Shown in pieces: positions 42,575 through 52,331 of a stretch of 64,000 nt of DNA. Origin of the DNA: Duncaniella dubosii (lineage in GTDB: Bacteria; Bacteroidota; Bacteroidia; Bacteroidales; Muribaculaceae); the NCBI RefSeq assembly GCF_004803915.1, contig NZ_CP039396.1, positions 310,001 to 374,000 of the forward strand. Direction: 5' to 3'. Made by a program: the position numbers and the translations under genes. The number at the start of each line of letters is the position of its first letter. Within the stretch, counting starts at the first letter, position 1. The notes under the pieces are model-generated. The model made no database searches, was not told the origin of the DNA, and saw nothing but the letters and a program-made list of their open reading frames with translations.

Positions 42575-42793
42575 ATGAAATATACTTATCAGGACGGCAA
42601 CGACAAACGGTGTTCCGTTTCCGATGTTGAAAAAACACTTGCCCGCTATTTCAACTCACCAATAGGCTTCTTGATTGCATCAATGGGTGGAGATGGCAAC
42701 AGGATACATGTTGTAGGCAAAGACGGTAAACGAATAAACAATGCCGACGCTGCCAAACAGTCAATCCCATATAAGCCCCTTGAAATAAAATGA
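42575..42793 (+). CDS. Small conserved-looking hypothetical protein (72 aa)
   Basis: A 72-residue cytoplasmic protein (MKYTYQDGNDKRCSVSDVEK start; NSPIGFLIASMGGDGNRIHV middle) without membrane segment or known motif. It is the first gene outside the candidate right end of the island. Its strand and codon use match the following GLPGLI genes. Confidence 0.55.
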   Translation: MKYTYQDGNDKRCSVSDVEKTLARYFNSPIGFLIASMGGDGNRIHVVGKDGKRINNADAAKQSIPYKPLEIK

Positions 42794-42912
42794 ATATATT
42801 ATATAATACAATAATGTCCACATTTGCAGGATCAAGAATGACTTTTCAGAAATAGAGCATCCATCACAAACCGGCACTATTGATATATAAAAATCGAACA
42901 ACTGACATAACA

Positions 42913-43818
42913 ATGAAAACAATCAGAATCATCACGATTTTCCTTGCAATTTGCATCGCTCTCGGAGCGTGTGCAAATTCATCGCCAAAAGCACCACGCC
43001 GTGCAAAGAATAAAAAAGAATATCCCCGCGCTGAAATCATGGTCAGCTATCTCTGCCACGAAGAGCATCTGAAGACCGATGCCAAAGCCTACACGGCCGA
43101 GTATCAGATGATATTGCTGGCTAACGGGACGGAATCGAAATTCTACAATGCAAAATGTGAATATATCGACTCACTCCGCTCCACACCCTCAGGCAAGAGA
43201 ATGTATCGTGAGATATTTAGTAATATATCAAGAAAGTATGCTGAAACCGGAGTTTTTGACGACAGTGCACTGCCTGAAAACAGGATGTTTATCTTCAAAT
43301 CCCGAAATGATTCGATCACGTCGCTGTTTGACAGAAACGGCAGTTCAAGTGCCCATTATTACACAGAACCTCTCGGCGGAATGCAATGGCAGATAGTCGA
43401 CTCCACGAGAATGATACTCGGATATGAATGCGTCATGGCCGAGACCGATTTCCGTGGTCGGCACTGGACGGCATGGTTCGCTCCGGAAATACCCTTGCAG
43501 GACGGTCCATGGAAACTATGCGGACTCCCGGGTCTGATTTTAGAAGCCGCGGATTCAACAGGACAACATTCTTTCACTGCCGACGGAATTGAATCATCCG
43601 ATATGGAAATGACTCCTGTATATAATATGGAAAGTTATGAAAAAGTATCGCGAATTGAAATGCTCGCTGCTCAGAGAGAGTTTTTGCTGAAAGGCGACAC
43701 TATGTCGCGAATGCTTATACAAAACGCTCCCGACGGCAGCAAAATCGACATGCCTGAACCTGAATACGAGAAAAATCCCGACTTGCACATTGATTTCCTC
43801 GAAACCGATTATCATTAA
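42913..43818 (+). CDS. GLPGLI family lipoprotein
   Basis: The ATG at 42913 (MKTIRIITIFLAICIALGAC) gives a lipoprotein signal with lipobox LGAC. The 301-residue product contains the family core: VMAETDFRGRHWTAWFAPEI, LQDGPWKLCGLPGLILEA, and it ends in IDFLETDYH. The function of the family is unknown. It is probably anchored in the envelope, unlike its paralogues with plain signal peptides. It is the first of five full-length GLPGLI genes here. Confidence 0.85.
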   Translation: MKTIRIITIFLAICIALGACANSSPKAPRRAKNKKEYPRAEIMVSYLCHEEHLKTDAKAYTAEYQMILLANGTESKFYNAKCEYIDSLRSTPSGKRMYREIFSNISRKYAETGVFDDSALPENRMFIFKSRNDSITSLFDRNGSSSAHYYTEPLGGMQWQIVDSTRMILGYECVMAETDFRGRHWTAWFAPEIPLQDGPWKLCGLPGLILEAADSTGQHSFTADGIESSDMEMTPVYNMESYEKVSRIEMLAAQREFLLKGDTMSRMLIQNAPDGSKIDMPEPEYEKNPDLHIDFLETDYH

Positions 43819-43911
43819 AAATTTGAGAATCAATCTAAAAATCCCTGACGGCAAATTCAATAGTCCAGACAGGAACAGACCGACCACTCTTAACAAACGT
43901 CTAAAGATAAG

Positions 43912-44895
43912 ATGAAAATATTAAAGACAATGGCACTGTCGATGTTAATGCCAGTATGTGCCAACGCACAATCAACCGCATTACATGCGAAATTTGATGT
44001 CGCCGGAAATGCGCTGCCGGCTATACGCCACATGACAGACATGAAAATGACAGGCGACACACTGCTGTTTGTTTACGAAGGCCATGAAAACAACGGACAG
44101 CGATGTCTTCGCCGTGCGGTCGTTGATCGTGACAGCAATACGATCAAGGTAAGTCCCGATATGGGCAAGCGCGATGACGGTTACTATGTCTCGTATATGC
44201 CTCTTCCTTTTATTGCCGACAATGGCTCGATTCGCGTCATCGGACAGGATGACTGCGAAATCTATTCCGTTGAGAATGATACCGCGTTTGTCAGGACACG
44301 GCAGTATCTGATGGACGGCAACAGTTCTGTACCCTTCCCGCTCTCGCTATATGCACAGGATGTCTTTATGACCGGCACTGATAAATATGTATTCATAGGC
44401 CGTGAACCCAAAGGAGGACGTCAGTATGCGATGAAGGCCGACCTTACATGCTCAAAGATTGACACAATAAGACAAATCAACATCTCGCCGGAATTACAGG
44501 CATGGATGCCGAATATGGGCGAGATGGCATATTTAGGCAAACACGACCGCCTCGCGTTTGCCTATAGGTTTCATCCTATTGTCGAAATATTCGACACCGA
44601 CGGAAATATCATCAGTTCCATCAGAGTCGGAGAAGACACCTTCGACCCCAAGACTCTTGAAGAAGCGGATTTCGATGAATTGAATCGTCTACATTTCATC
44701 GATATTACGACGACCGACGATTATATCTACGCCCTGCATAATGGATACTCCGAATCAAGCCGGTCAATCTACAAAATTGACTGGAACGGAAATATTATCA
44801 ACTGTGAGGCCGTAAAAGTAAATCTGCAAAAGATAGCCGTCGGCAATGACAATTCGGTGACAGGGTGGACAGGAAATGACTTCATCGCAATGTAA
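43912..44895 (+). CDS. Secreted beta-propeller-like protein (BF3164-like)
   Basis: This 327-residue protein has a signal peptide (MKILKTMALSMLMPVCANAQ) and repeated blade-like strands (TLLFVYEGHEN, YYVSYMPLPFI, YVFIGREPKGG, FDTDGNIISSIRVGE, YIYALHNGYSE, YKIDWNGNIIN). The pattern recalls the six-bladed propeller family that includes BF3164-type lipoproteins. It sits between two GLPGLI genes on the same strand. The role is unknown; ligand binding in the periplasm is plausible. Confidence 0.65.
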   Translation: MKILKTMALSMLMPVCANAQSTALHAKFDVAGNALPAIRHMTDMKMTGDTLLFVYEGHENNGQRCLRRAVVDRDSNTIKVSPDMGKRDDGYYVSYMPLPFIADNGSIRVIGQDDCEIYSVENDTAFVRTRQYLMDGNSSVPFPLSLYAQDVFMTGTDKYVFIGREPKGGRQYAMKADLTCSKIDTIRQINISPELQAWMPNMGEMAYLGKHDRLAFAYRFHPIVEIFDTDGNIISSIRVGEDTFDPKTLEEADFDELNRLHFIDITTTDDYIYALHNGYSESSRSIYKIDWNGNIINCEAVKVNLQKIAVGNDNSVTGWTGNDFIAM

Positions 44896-44950
44896 CCTCC
44901 GTTATAACCAATAACTATTGACCATCTAAAAATAAGCATAAGACATAGCA

Positions 44951-45826
44951 ATGAAAACAATCAGAATCATCAGAATTTTGCTTCTTCTCTCTGTCACACT
45001 CTGTGCCAATGCGAAGAAGAAGCCGGAATACCCCCGTGCAGGAATCAAAGTGAGCTACAATTATCATTATCAAGCCTTGCGTCATGATGGAGAAGCCGTA
45101 ACTAACGATCATGACTATCTGCTGCTTGCCAATTCCGATTACTCAAAATATTATAATTATAACAATGAATATCTCGACTCGCTTAATTCGACTCCACAGG
45201 GGAGGAAGCTACATGATAATCTTATTACTATAGGTATTGACAAAGCCCTTAAGGATGGCGATTATTCAGCCATTCCACACTACAAGGGAGCATTATATGT
45301 TTTTAAATCACTACAAAACAGGACTACAACAGTCTATGATACATACGGTCTTGGCGAGTATGGGCGTTACGACGAGCCATTCACTGAATTTGTCTGGTCA
45401 ATCTCAGATTCAACAAAAAATGTACTCGGTTATGACTGCTTTATGGCTGAAACCGACTACCACGGACGCCACTGGACGGTATGGTTCACACCTGAAATAC
45501 CTCTTCAGGATGGTCCGTGGAAACTTTGCGGGTTGCCGGGACTGATTCTTGAAGCGACAGATTCTACTGACCAACATAGTTTCATCGCCACAGGTGTAGA
45601 AAACAGCAATCAGGAAATATATCCGATCTATGAGCCGCGCAAATACGACAAGATGAAACGTATCGATATGCTAAAAGCCTACTCCGACTACCAAAAAAAT
45701 GCCGGAGCGACTTCAAGAATCCTGATAATGGATACACCCGACGGAAGCAAAGTCAACATGGATGCGCCCAAACAGCGAAAGGCTAACTCTCAAAACATAG
45801 ACTTCCTCGAAACCGATTATCATTAA
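44951..45826 (+). CDS. GLPGLI family secreted protein
   Basis: This 291-residue protein has a signal peptide (MKTIRIIRILLLLSVTLCANA), the core WTVWFTPEIPLQDGPWKLCG followed by LPGLILEA, and the tail IDFLETDYH. It is very similar to the lipoprotein at 42913, including identical DNA at the end of the gene, which indicates recent duplication. Here the lipobox Cys is lost, so it is probably periplasmic rather than lipid-anchored. The next GLPGLI gene begins 13 bp later. Confidence 0.85.
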   Translation: MKTIRIIRILLLLSVTLCANAKKKPEYPRAGIKVSYNYHYQALRHDGEAVTNDHDYLLLANSDYSKYYNYNNEYLDSLNSTPQGRKLHDNLITIGIDKALKDGDYSAIPHYKGALYVFKSLQNRTTTVYDTYGLGEYGRYDEPFTEFVWSISDSTKNVLGYDCFMAETDYHGRHWTVWFTPEIPLQDGPWKLCGLPGLILEATDSTDQHSFIATGVENSNQEIYPIYEPRKYDKMKRIDMLKAYSDYQKNAGATSRILIMDTPDGSKVNMDAPKQRKANSQNIDFLETDYH

Positions 45827-45839
45827 AAGCCAGCAGGAT

Positions 45840-46709
45840 ATGAAACATATTGTAAGATTGTTGACTGTCTTTAATCTATTGCTAATCGCATTAGCTATAA
45901 AGGCCAATGACAAGGGGCAAGTCTATCGTGCTGTCTATGAACTCAACGAAATATACACTTATATAGGTAATAATCGGGAGCCGGATCTTTCCGACGAAAG
46001 ATCTGAAGCAAAATTCCGGAAGGATATACTACGCCTTGAACTGTATCCTGAATCATCATTCTGCTACAGTTATCACACGTGGATGACTGATTCATTGAAA
46101 ATGGAGCCGAACGGTGATAAGATATGGGATGAAATGTTTTTTGCATGGTATCGCAGCGGACGTTCCGGTGAAAGGACATATCCCCACAAACGCAGCAACT
46201 GGCTAATTGAGAAAAACCGTTTGGCAAACTCCATGACAGTATATGATTTCTTTGATAGTCAATTCTATCAGTATACGGATTCTCTTTTATCGCCGGTAGA
46301 CTGGATTATCACTGATTCAGTATCAACTATAAATGGTTATGATTGCATGCTTGCGACATGCTCCTATCATGGACGCGACTGGCATGTCTGGTTTTCTCCT
46401 GATTTACCGTGGCATGACGGACCGTGGAAATTCAGTGGATTGCCCGGGCTTGTAGTGTCAGCGTCAGATGCCGAAGGATTATACCGGTTTGAACTGAAAG
46501 AGATATATCCTGTTTCGCAACCTGTAAAGCCTTGGGTCAGGAAACCGAAAAAAACTACAAGACAGAAATTCCTGAAGGAGAATTTTGAATACCTGAAACA
46601 ATTAGACGGCGGTGCTCTTTCGGCAGAATTTGATATTAAGATTGATTCTTCTCCTGATAAACCGAAACGTTACCGTATAGGTATCGAAAAAGACTATGAT
46701 TATAAATAA
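45840..46709 (+). CDS. Divergent GLPGLI family protein
   Basis: This 289-residue protein has a signal-like start (MKHIVRLLTVFNLLLIALAIKAN) and the core YHGRDWHVWFSPDLPWHDGP with FSGLPGLVVSAS. Its tail ends IEKDYDYK instead of FLETDY, so it is the most divergent full-length copy. It closes the first GLPGLI group; a 172-bp gap separates it from the ECF sigma gene. That gap is A/T-rich and I see no gene in it. Confidence 0.82.
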   Translation: MKHIVRLLTVFNLLLIALAIKANDKGQVYRAVYELNEIYTYIGNNREPDLSDERSEAKFRKDILRLELYPESSFCYSYHTWMTDSLKMEPNGDKIWDEMFFAWYRSGRSGERTYPHKRSNWLIEKNRLANSMTVYDFFDSQFYQYTDSLLSPVDWIITDSVSTINGYDCMLATCSYHGRDWHVWFSPDLPWHDGPWKFSGLPGLVVSASDAEGLYRFELKEIYPVSQPVKPWVRKPKKTTRQKFLKENFEYLKQLDGGALSAEFDIKIDSSPDKPKRYRIGIEKDYDYK

Positions 46710-46881
46710 ACAATACAGATTTCCATGCTTTCGATCTCGGCAGTTACAACCGCTAAGGCCACCAACCGATTTATAAAAAAATGATTAACAAATAATATCC
46801 ACGTTAGACACTTGTTTTACAGCTATTTAAATAAAACACGCAAAAAAATTTTTAAGTCTTATGAAACTATCCGGCTAATTC

Positions 46882-47403
46882 ATGCACCTTACAGAGCAAA
46901 ACCACAATAAAATGAACGGTCCACCAATAACAGAAAGGGATTTTGCCCGCTTGGTAAAGGAGCATTCCCGCATCATCAACAAAATCTGCTATTTCTATAG
47001 TTCGGAAAAACTGCCGTTTGATGACCTCAGGCAAGAAATCTATGTCAATATCTGGCAGGGATTGAGTCAGTTCAGAGGAGAAAGCAAGATGTCGACATGG
47101 ATATATCGTGTGGCAGTCAACTCAGCACTGATGGCAATAAGGTCTTCAAAAGTCAGACCGGAGACAGTCTCTATCGACTTATCAGCTCTTGCTCTGACTA
47201 CGGAAATAGACGATGCTCAGAAAGAAAATCTTCAAATGCTATATGATTTGATCAACAGGCTTGAAGATATCGAAAAAGCCATTATCCTGCTTTGGCTTGA
47301 CGAGTATTCCTACGACGAGATAGCTGACACAATCGGCTTAAAACGAAATACGGTAGCGACTAAAATCCACCGTATCAAAGATAAACTCTCAAAACAGATA
47401 TGA
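46882..47403 (+). CDS. ECF-type RNA polymerase sigma factor
   Basis: This 173-residue protein has sigma region 2 (FARLVKEHSRIINKICYFY, DDLRQEIYVNIWQGL, MSTWIYRVAVNSAL) and region 4 (IEKAIILLWLDEYSYDEIAD, LKRNTVATKIHRIKDKL). An ATG at 46912 (MNGPPITERDF) is an equally good start. A membrane protein begins 1 bp after it, and GLPGLI/barrel genes follow, so it probably controls this envelope operon. No zinc-finger anti-sigma is seen; the next gene may take that part. Confidence 0.88.
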   Translation: MHLTEQNHNKMNGPPITERDFARLVKEHSRIINKICYFYSSEKLPFDDLRQEIYVNIWQGLSQFRGESKMSTWIYRVAVNSALMAIRSSKVRPETVSIDLSALALTTEIDDAQKENLQMLYDLINRLEDIEKAIILLWLDEYSYDEIADTIGLKRNTVATKIHRIKDKLSKQI

Positions 47404-47404
47404 T

Positions 47405-47944
47405 ATGCAACTCGACGAACTCAAAAAAAATATGTCAAAGCTTGATAAGGTCCTCGACAAGACCGGCTCCGACATCAAGATAAACGTGGCCGCATCAGAA
47501 ACCGCACAGACCAAGATACTCAAAAAATTTCGTCAGGTAATGACAAACTGTGCTATGCTCGCAGTCGTTTTCACTGCAATGATAATCGGAGGCTTCAGTC
47601 CGCAAAAATTCACCCTTCAATTTAAAATATATCTTGTCATATATCTTCTGATCTGTGCTATCTGGTACGGATATCTGTATTTCACACTCAAAAAAATCAA
47701 CATCGCGACTCTAACTCCGGCAAAACTGTTCTACAAGACTGCAAAAATAAAGAGGCTGATGATTTCCGGCGAAATATTCTTTGGAGTTGTCATCGGATTG
47801 ATTCTTATTAACGGATTGTATAACAACCCGACGGCACTATGGGCACTGTCTGTCTCGTTTGTGGTCTGGATAGTTTTAGGCGTGTCACACTATTGGCCAC
47901 AATATATCAGACTATTCCGCGACCTTAACTCCATCAAGGATTAA
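47405..47944 (+). CDS. Four-TM membrane protein, possible anti-sigma partner
   Basis: This 179-residue protein has a cytoplasmic start (MQLDELKKNMSKLDKVLDKT) and four predicted membrane segments: LAVVFTAMIIGGF, FKIYLVIYLLICAIWYGYLY, IFFGVVIGLILINGL and ALWALSVSFVVWIVLG. It is adjacent to the ECF sigma gene, a position typical of an anti-sigma factor in Bacteroidota. No anti-sigma motif is visible, so the function is inferred from position only. Confidence 0.65.
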   Translation: MQLDELKKNMSKLDKVLDKTGSDIKINVAASETAQTKILKKFRQVMTNCAMLAVVFTAMIIGGFSPQKFTLQFKIYLVIYLLICAIWYGYLYFTLKKINIATLTPAKLFYKTAKIKRLMISGEIFFGVVIGLILINGLYNNPTALWALSVSFVVWIVLGVSHYWPQYIRLFRDLNSIKD

Positions 47945-47967
47945 TCTTACACGTAATACGAAAAAAT

Positions 47968-48771
47968 ATGAACAGACTTATTTTAACCTTACTTATGTGC
48001 CTTGCCGCATCAGGGGCTTTCGCGCAGATTGCAGATATTAAAGTCACTTATGGCTACAACCATCATGATCCGACCGGCAAAGCTGTCAACAGCAAGATGG
48101 TTCTCCTCGCTGACAGAAATCAATCAAAATTTTTCAGCATTGTCAACGAGCAAGTGGATTCAATGATGACAACTGCGGAGGGACGAATGGCTTACAGCCA
48201 GATGGTTCAGGCTGCTATGGAAAAGAGGGATGTAGCCAACCTACCAATAAAAAAAGAGCCAATGTATGTTCTGAAATCCACGAAAGACAGTGTCACCTCG
48301 GTATATGATCTCGTGGGAGCTGACTTCTGGGTATATGATGAACCTCTCATTGCACAACAATGGGAAATAACCGATTCAACAAAGAAAATCCTTGACTACG
48401 AATGCGTGAAAGCGACATGTAATTTCAGAGGCCGTAACTGGGCTGTCTGGTTTACTCCTGAGATTCCACTGCAGGACGGTCCTTGGAAACTTTGTGGACT
48501 TCCCGGACTCATATTGAGTGCGGAAGACTTGACCGGTCAATATTCGTTCATTGCAGACGGTGTCCAGAATACTTCTGAAATAATACGCCCTATCTTTGGA
48601 AAAGAAAATTATGAAAAAACAGACAGAATAAAGTATCTTCAGTCAACGAGATCGTTTACCGACAATGCTTTAGAATATATACGGGCTGCCACAGGCTCAA
48701 ATGTAGCAGATATGCCAAGAATAGAGATTGACGAATCTTACGACTTCCTCGAAACCGATTATAGGAAATGA
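47968..48771 (+). CDS. GLPGLI family secreted protein
   Basis: This 267-residue protein has a signal peptide (MNRLILTLLMCLAASGAFAQ), the core WAVWFTPEIPLQDGPWKLCG with LPGLILSAED, and the tail YDFLETDYRK. Its stop overlaps the start of the TonB-type barrel gene by 4 bp, so the two are translationally coupled and probably work together in the outer envelope. Confidence 0.87.
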   Translation: MNRLILTLLMCLAASGAFAQIADIKVTYGYNHHDPTGKAVNSKMVLLADRNQSKFFSIVNEQVDSMMTTAEGRMAYSQMVQAAMEKRDVANLPIKKEPMYVLKSTKDSVTSVYDLVGADFWVYDEPLIAQQWEITDSTKKILDYECVKATCNFRGRNWAVWFTPEIPLQDGPWKLCGLPGLILSAEDLTGQYSFIADGVQNTSEIIRPIFGKENYEKTDRIKYLQSTRSFTDNALEYIRAATGSNVADMPRIEIDESYDFLETDYRK

Positions 48772-51377
48772 AAAAATTAATGTTACATCTTCTGTGCCTA
48801 TTAGCCACTGCAAATGCAATAGCTCAGACAGATGTCACGGGAATGGTTGTTGACAAGGAAAGCAACGAACCGATTACCGGGGCTTCAGTTATTGTCAAGG
48901 GGGCTGACGGCAAGATAAAGAAATACACCACGTCGAAGAGTGATGGTGGTTTCACTATGTCGTTGCCGTCAGTTGCCGGTTGTCGATTAGAGGTGTCGAT
49001 GATGAGTTTCGCCAAGAAGACCATCTTTCTTGACAGCGTTTCTTTCCCGCTTACCGTCAGACTCGAACCGGGCTCTACATTGCTCAAAGAGGTTACGGTC
49101 AAGGCTGACCGTATCCGTGAACAAGGAGATACCATTACTTATAATGTCGGAAGTTTTGCCCAACAGCAGGACCGCTCAATCGGCGACGTGCTCAAACGTA
49201 TGCCGGGTATCAACGTCGAGAGTTCCGGCAAGATCCAGTATCAGGGCGAGGATATCAACAAATTCTATATCGAAGGCTCTGATCTGCTTGGTGGTAAATA
49301 TGGCATAGCCACCAATGGCATAAGCCATGAGGATGTGGGTGCGGTCGAGGTCATGGAGAACCATCAGCCGATGCAGGTGCTTTCTGGCATCTCCTTCTCC
49401 GACAAGGCTGCTATCAACCTCAAACTGAAGAACAAGGCAAAAGCAACATGGACTTTTCACGGTGATGCCGGAGGTGGTTACTCATGGCAGCCAGAAGGTG
49501 CGATATGGGATGGCGAGTTGTTTGCAATGGCGGTAATGTCAAACTTCCAGAATATAACCACATTCAAGACCAACAACATCGGTGAAGACCTCTCGGCTCA
49601 GGCAACAGACTTTTTCGCTGCGCGACGTGGAACAGACCTTCACAGATATGTAGGCGTATCTCTCCCCGGTGTGCCTAACCTCAGCCGGAAACGCACTCTG
49701 TTCAACCGCTCGGCTCTTGTATCCACCAATTCACTCTGGAAACTCGGACGGGGCGAATTCAAGACTCAGATTGATTACTCTTTCAACCGCGTGAAGGCAG
49801 AAGCAGCCAACATCACGACATACTATCTCAATGAAGGCAACCGTGTCGTTACCGAAGACCGCAACGGCGTTGACCGTTCACACTCACTGTCCGGCAAGCT
49901 CATCTATGAACTGAACCAAAAGACCGCGTTCATCAACAACACTCTGAAAACAAATATCGACTGGGATGATATAAGCCTCAGTGTCTCAGGTTCATTGTCC
50001 AATAACCAGACTGCATCGCTCCCCGACTACTATGCAGGCAACGATTTCAAACTTATCAAGCGTTTCAACGGCCGTCACCTTATCACGTTTATCAGTAAGA
50101 ACGAATGGGAGTCATTGCCACAGACGCTTTCCGTGTCGATGAATGACGGATTTATGCGTCAACAAGTCAAAGACCATGCTTTCTATACCAACGAGAGCGC
50201 GACATACGCTTTCTCCATCAAAGGTATAACAATCAGTCTTGAAGGAGGTGTCAATGGGTATTTACGCTCTCTAAACACGGGATTACCCGATATGCTGGAG
50301 GAAATACCGGGAGTCATCGACGGAGTCGCTTCGCTTGACGAAGAAACAACGAATATGCTGAACACAAACTATTTGACGGTATATGCGACCCCGAAATTCG
50401 AGTATTGGGTAAGGCGAGTGAATTTCTCGCTTAACGCTCCCGTCAGCTTCGCCCACTATACATTCGACAAGGCTCTCGCCAACCGCAGTGAGGTCTATTT
50501 CTCGCCGTCGCTGAGTATGAACTGGAAACCAAACAACCGGTTCTCAATGGCTGTGCGTGGTGGCACAGGACGTTCGCCGATGAATCTGAACCTTATCCAG
50601 CCAGGATATGTGATGACAAACTACCGATCTTTCCGCCGGGGTGTGGATGATTTCTACAACTCAACATCGCAGAACGTATCGGTCAATCTATCCTATAAGC
50701 ATACCCGGCGCGGAATGTTCGCCAACGTTTTTGCGATGCAGTCATGGAGTCATAATCCATATACACTCGCCCAACAGCTTTACGGTGATTATGTAGTCTA
50801 TTCCTACACATCGGCAAAGAGTGACGGAAAAATGCTTATGGCGAGCGGAAACATAGGCAAGACACTTGACTTCATGAGAGGCAGTGCAAACATAAACGGC
50901 TCATTCAGCCGAAACGAATCATATCTTATCTCTGAAAACAATTCGGTAAATTCAGTCGGCACGTCGTGGTCTGCAGGAGCTAAAATCAACGGTGCACTGC
51001 TCCGATGGCTCAGTTTTGACTACAGGTTCGATTTTTCTTCAAGCCGACTCGCAATGAACGGCTCGAACGCCTCATGGCTCGGCAGCATGGAGAACGAGTT
51101 TCTTCTCAACATCATGCCACACAAGAAATGGGAGTGGCACATCAGCGGCGAGTACTACCGCAACGAACTGAGCACCGACAACTTCAAAAACGTATTCCTG
51201 CTCGACACAAAGTTAATCTTTAAGCTCAGCAAGCGACTGGAATTATCCTCATCATTGAGCAATATTTTCAATCAGCGCACATACAATTACATAACATACA
51301 ACCAGCTCACGTCATTTGAGAGCCAGCGTTGGCTCAGAGGCCGCGAGCTGCTAATCTCAATATCACTCAGTAAATAA
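48768..51377 (+). CDS. TonB-dependent-type outer-membrane barrel with carboxypeptidase-regulatory domain
   Basis: This 869-residue protein has a signal peptide (MKKLMLHLLCLLATANAIAQ), a carboxypeptidase-D-regulatory domain (VTGMVVDKESNEPITGASVI to TVRLEPGS, ~21-110), a plug-like region (DVLKRMPGINVESSGKIQYQ) and a long barrel to the C-terminus. It belongs to the outer-membrane beta-barrel family close to TonB receptors; no SusD partner is present. It is coupled to a GLPGLI gene upstream and followed by a 32-residue frame and another GLPGLI gene. The substrate is unknown. Confidence 0.87.
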   Translation: MKKLMLHLLCLLATANAIAQTDVTGMVVDKESNEPITGASVIVKGADGKIKKYTTSKSDGGFTMSLPSVAGCRLEVSMMSFAKKTIFLDSVSFPLTVRLEPGSTLLKEVTVKADRIREQGDTITYNVGSFAQQQDRSIGDVLKRMPGINVESSGKIQYQGEDINKFYIEGSDLLGGKYGIATNGISHEDVGAVEVMENHQPMQVLSGISFSDKAAINLKLKNKAKATWTFHGDAGGGYSWQPEGAIWDGELFAMAVMSNFQNITTFKTNNIGEDLSAQATDFFAARRGTDLHRYVGVSLPGVPNLSRKRTLFNRSALVSTNSLWKLGRGEFKTQIDYSFNRVKAEAANITTYYLNEGNRVVTEDRNGVDRSHSLSGKLIYELNQKTAFINNTLKTNIDWDDISLSVSGSLSNNQTASLPDYYAGNDFKLIKRFNGRHLITFISKNEWESLPQTLSVSMNDGFMRQQVKDHAFYTNESATYAFSIKGITISLEGGVNGYLRSLNTGLPDMLEEIPGVIDGVASLDEETTNMLNTNYLTVYATPKFEYWVRRVNFSLNAPVSFAHYTFDKALANRSEVYFSPSLSMNWKPNNRFSMAVRGGTGRSPMNLNLIQPGYVMTNYRSFRRGVDDFYNSTSQNVSVNLSYKHTRRGMFANVFAMQSWSHNPYTLAQQLYGDYVVYSYTSAKSDGKMLMASGNIGKTLDFMRGSANINGSFSRNESYLISENNSVNSVGTSWSAGAKINGALLRWLSFDYRFDFSSSRLAMNGSNASWLGSMENEFLLNIMPHKKWEWHISGEYYRNELSTDNFKNVFLLDTKLIFKLSKRLELSSSLSNIFNQRTYNYITYNQLTSFESQRWLRGRELLISISLSK

Positions 51378-51394
51378 TCAAAATTACAATAGTT

Positions 51395-51493
51395 ATGAAT
51401 CTTCTAATTTTTCTCCCGCTTGTCGGAACTGTAATCGGAACCATAATAGGCATCCGCACACATAAGAATTACAAACGCAAACACAAGAAATAG
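51395..51493 (+). CDS. Small single-TM peptide (32 aa)
   Basis: An ATG-started 32-codon frame fits between the barrel gene and the next GLPGLI gene. It encodes a hydrophobic start (MNLLIFLPLVGTVIGTIIGI) followed by a basic tail (RTHKNYKRKHKK), a typical small membrane protein with a positive-inside end. It ends 5 bp before the next gene. The absence of other evidence keeps confidence modest. Confidence 0.45.
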   Translation: MNLLIFLPLVGTVIGTIIGIRTHKNYKRKHKK

Positions 51494-51498
51494 AAATT

Positions 51499-52323
51499 AT
51501 GAAAAAGATACTTGCATCAACCATCATGTGCTTTGCGGCGATGGCTGCAATGGCGCAGACCGCTGACATCGAGGTCAGCTATACGACGCGTTCATTGTAC
51601 CGGAACGAGATGGAACGAATCAACAAATATCATCTCTTGGCAAATTCGACCTTATCAAAATTCTATAGTCCACGTTCGGAAGAAATAGACTCATTGATAT
51701 CAACTCCGGAAGGGCTTGCCGCCTTCAAGAAGACGCAGGAAGCAGCTTTGAAAGCCATGATTGGACAAGGAATGATTGACATGAAGAATCTTCCTCGAAA
51801 GAAAGAGAACGTTTATGTAATCAAATCCGTCAGAGATTCGATGATAACCGTATATGACATGCTCGACAATGAACCGGTTTATTACACTGAGCCTTTCGCT
51901 GAATTGACATGGGAAACCGGCGACAGCACTAAAAACATACTTGGATATGAATGTATCCAAGCGCAGACCGACTATCACGGCCGCCATTGGACGGTCTGGT
52001 TTACGCCGGAAATACCTGTTCATGATGGACCTTGGAAGTTCAGAGGTTTGCCCGGACTTATCCTTGAAGCCACCACGGGAGACGGAATAGGATTTTTTGC
52101 AGACGGAATCCAGCAGTCTTCCAAAGATATTGGAAGTGTCTATGACGCAGAAAAATATGAACGATATAACCGAAAGGATATTCTACGTGCACGTCGTGCC
52201 GTAATCGATAATCCAAAAGGAACGCTGACCGCAAAAGGGTTGCTTGATGGAGTCGAAATAGATCCTGATCTGCTGAAACCGAAATCAGATGGTGGTGACT
52301 TTATCGAAACTGACTATAGGTGA
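51499..52323 (+). CDS. GLPGLI family secreted protein
   Basis: This 274-residue protein has a signal peptide (MKKILASTIMCFAAMAAMAQ), the core WTVWFTPEIPVHDGPWKFRG with LPGLILEATT, and the tail DFIETDYR. It belongs to the sigma-factor operon: it follows the barrel gene and the small TM frame and comes directly before the FGE-like gene. Confidence 0.87.
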   Translation: MKKILASTIMCFAAMAAMAQTADIEVSYTTRSLYRNEMERINKYHLLANSTLSKFYSPRSEEIDSLISTPEGLAAFKKTQEAALKAMIGQGMIDMKNLPRKKENVYVIKSVRDSMITVYDMLDNEPVYYTEPFAELTWETGDSTKNILGYECIQAQTDYHGRHWTVWFTPEIPVHDGPWKFRGLPGLILEATTGDGIGFFADGIQQSSKDIGSVYDAEKYERYNRKDILRARRAVIDNPKGTLTAKGLLDGVEIDPDLLKPKSDGGDFIETDYR

Positions 52324-52331
52324 CAATGTAT

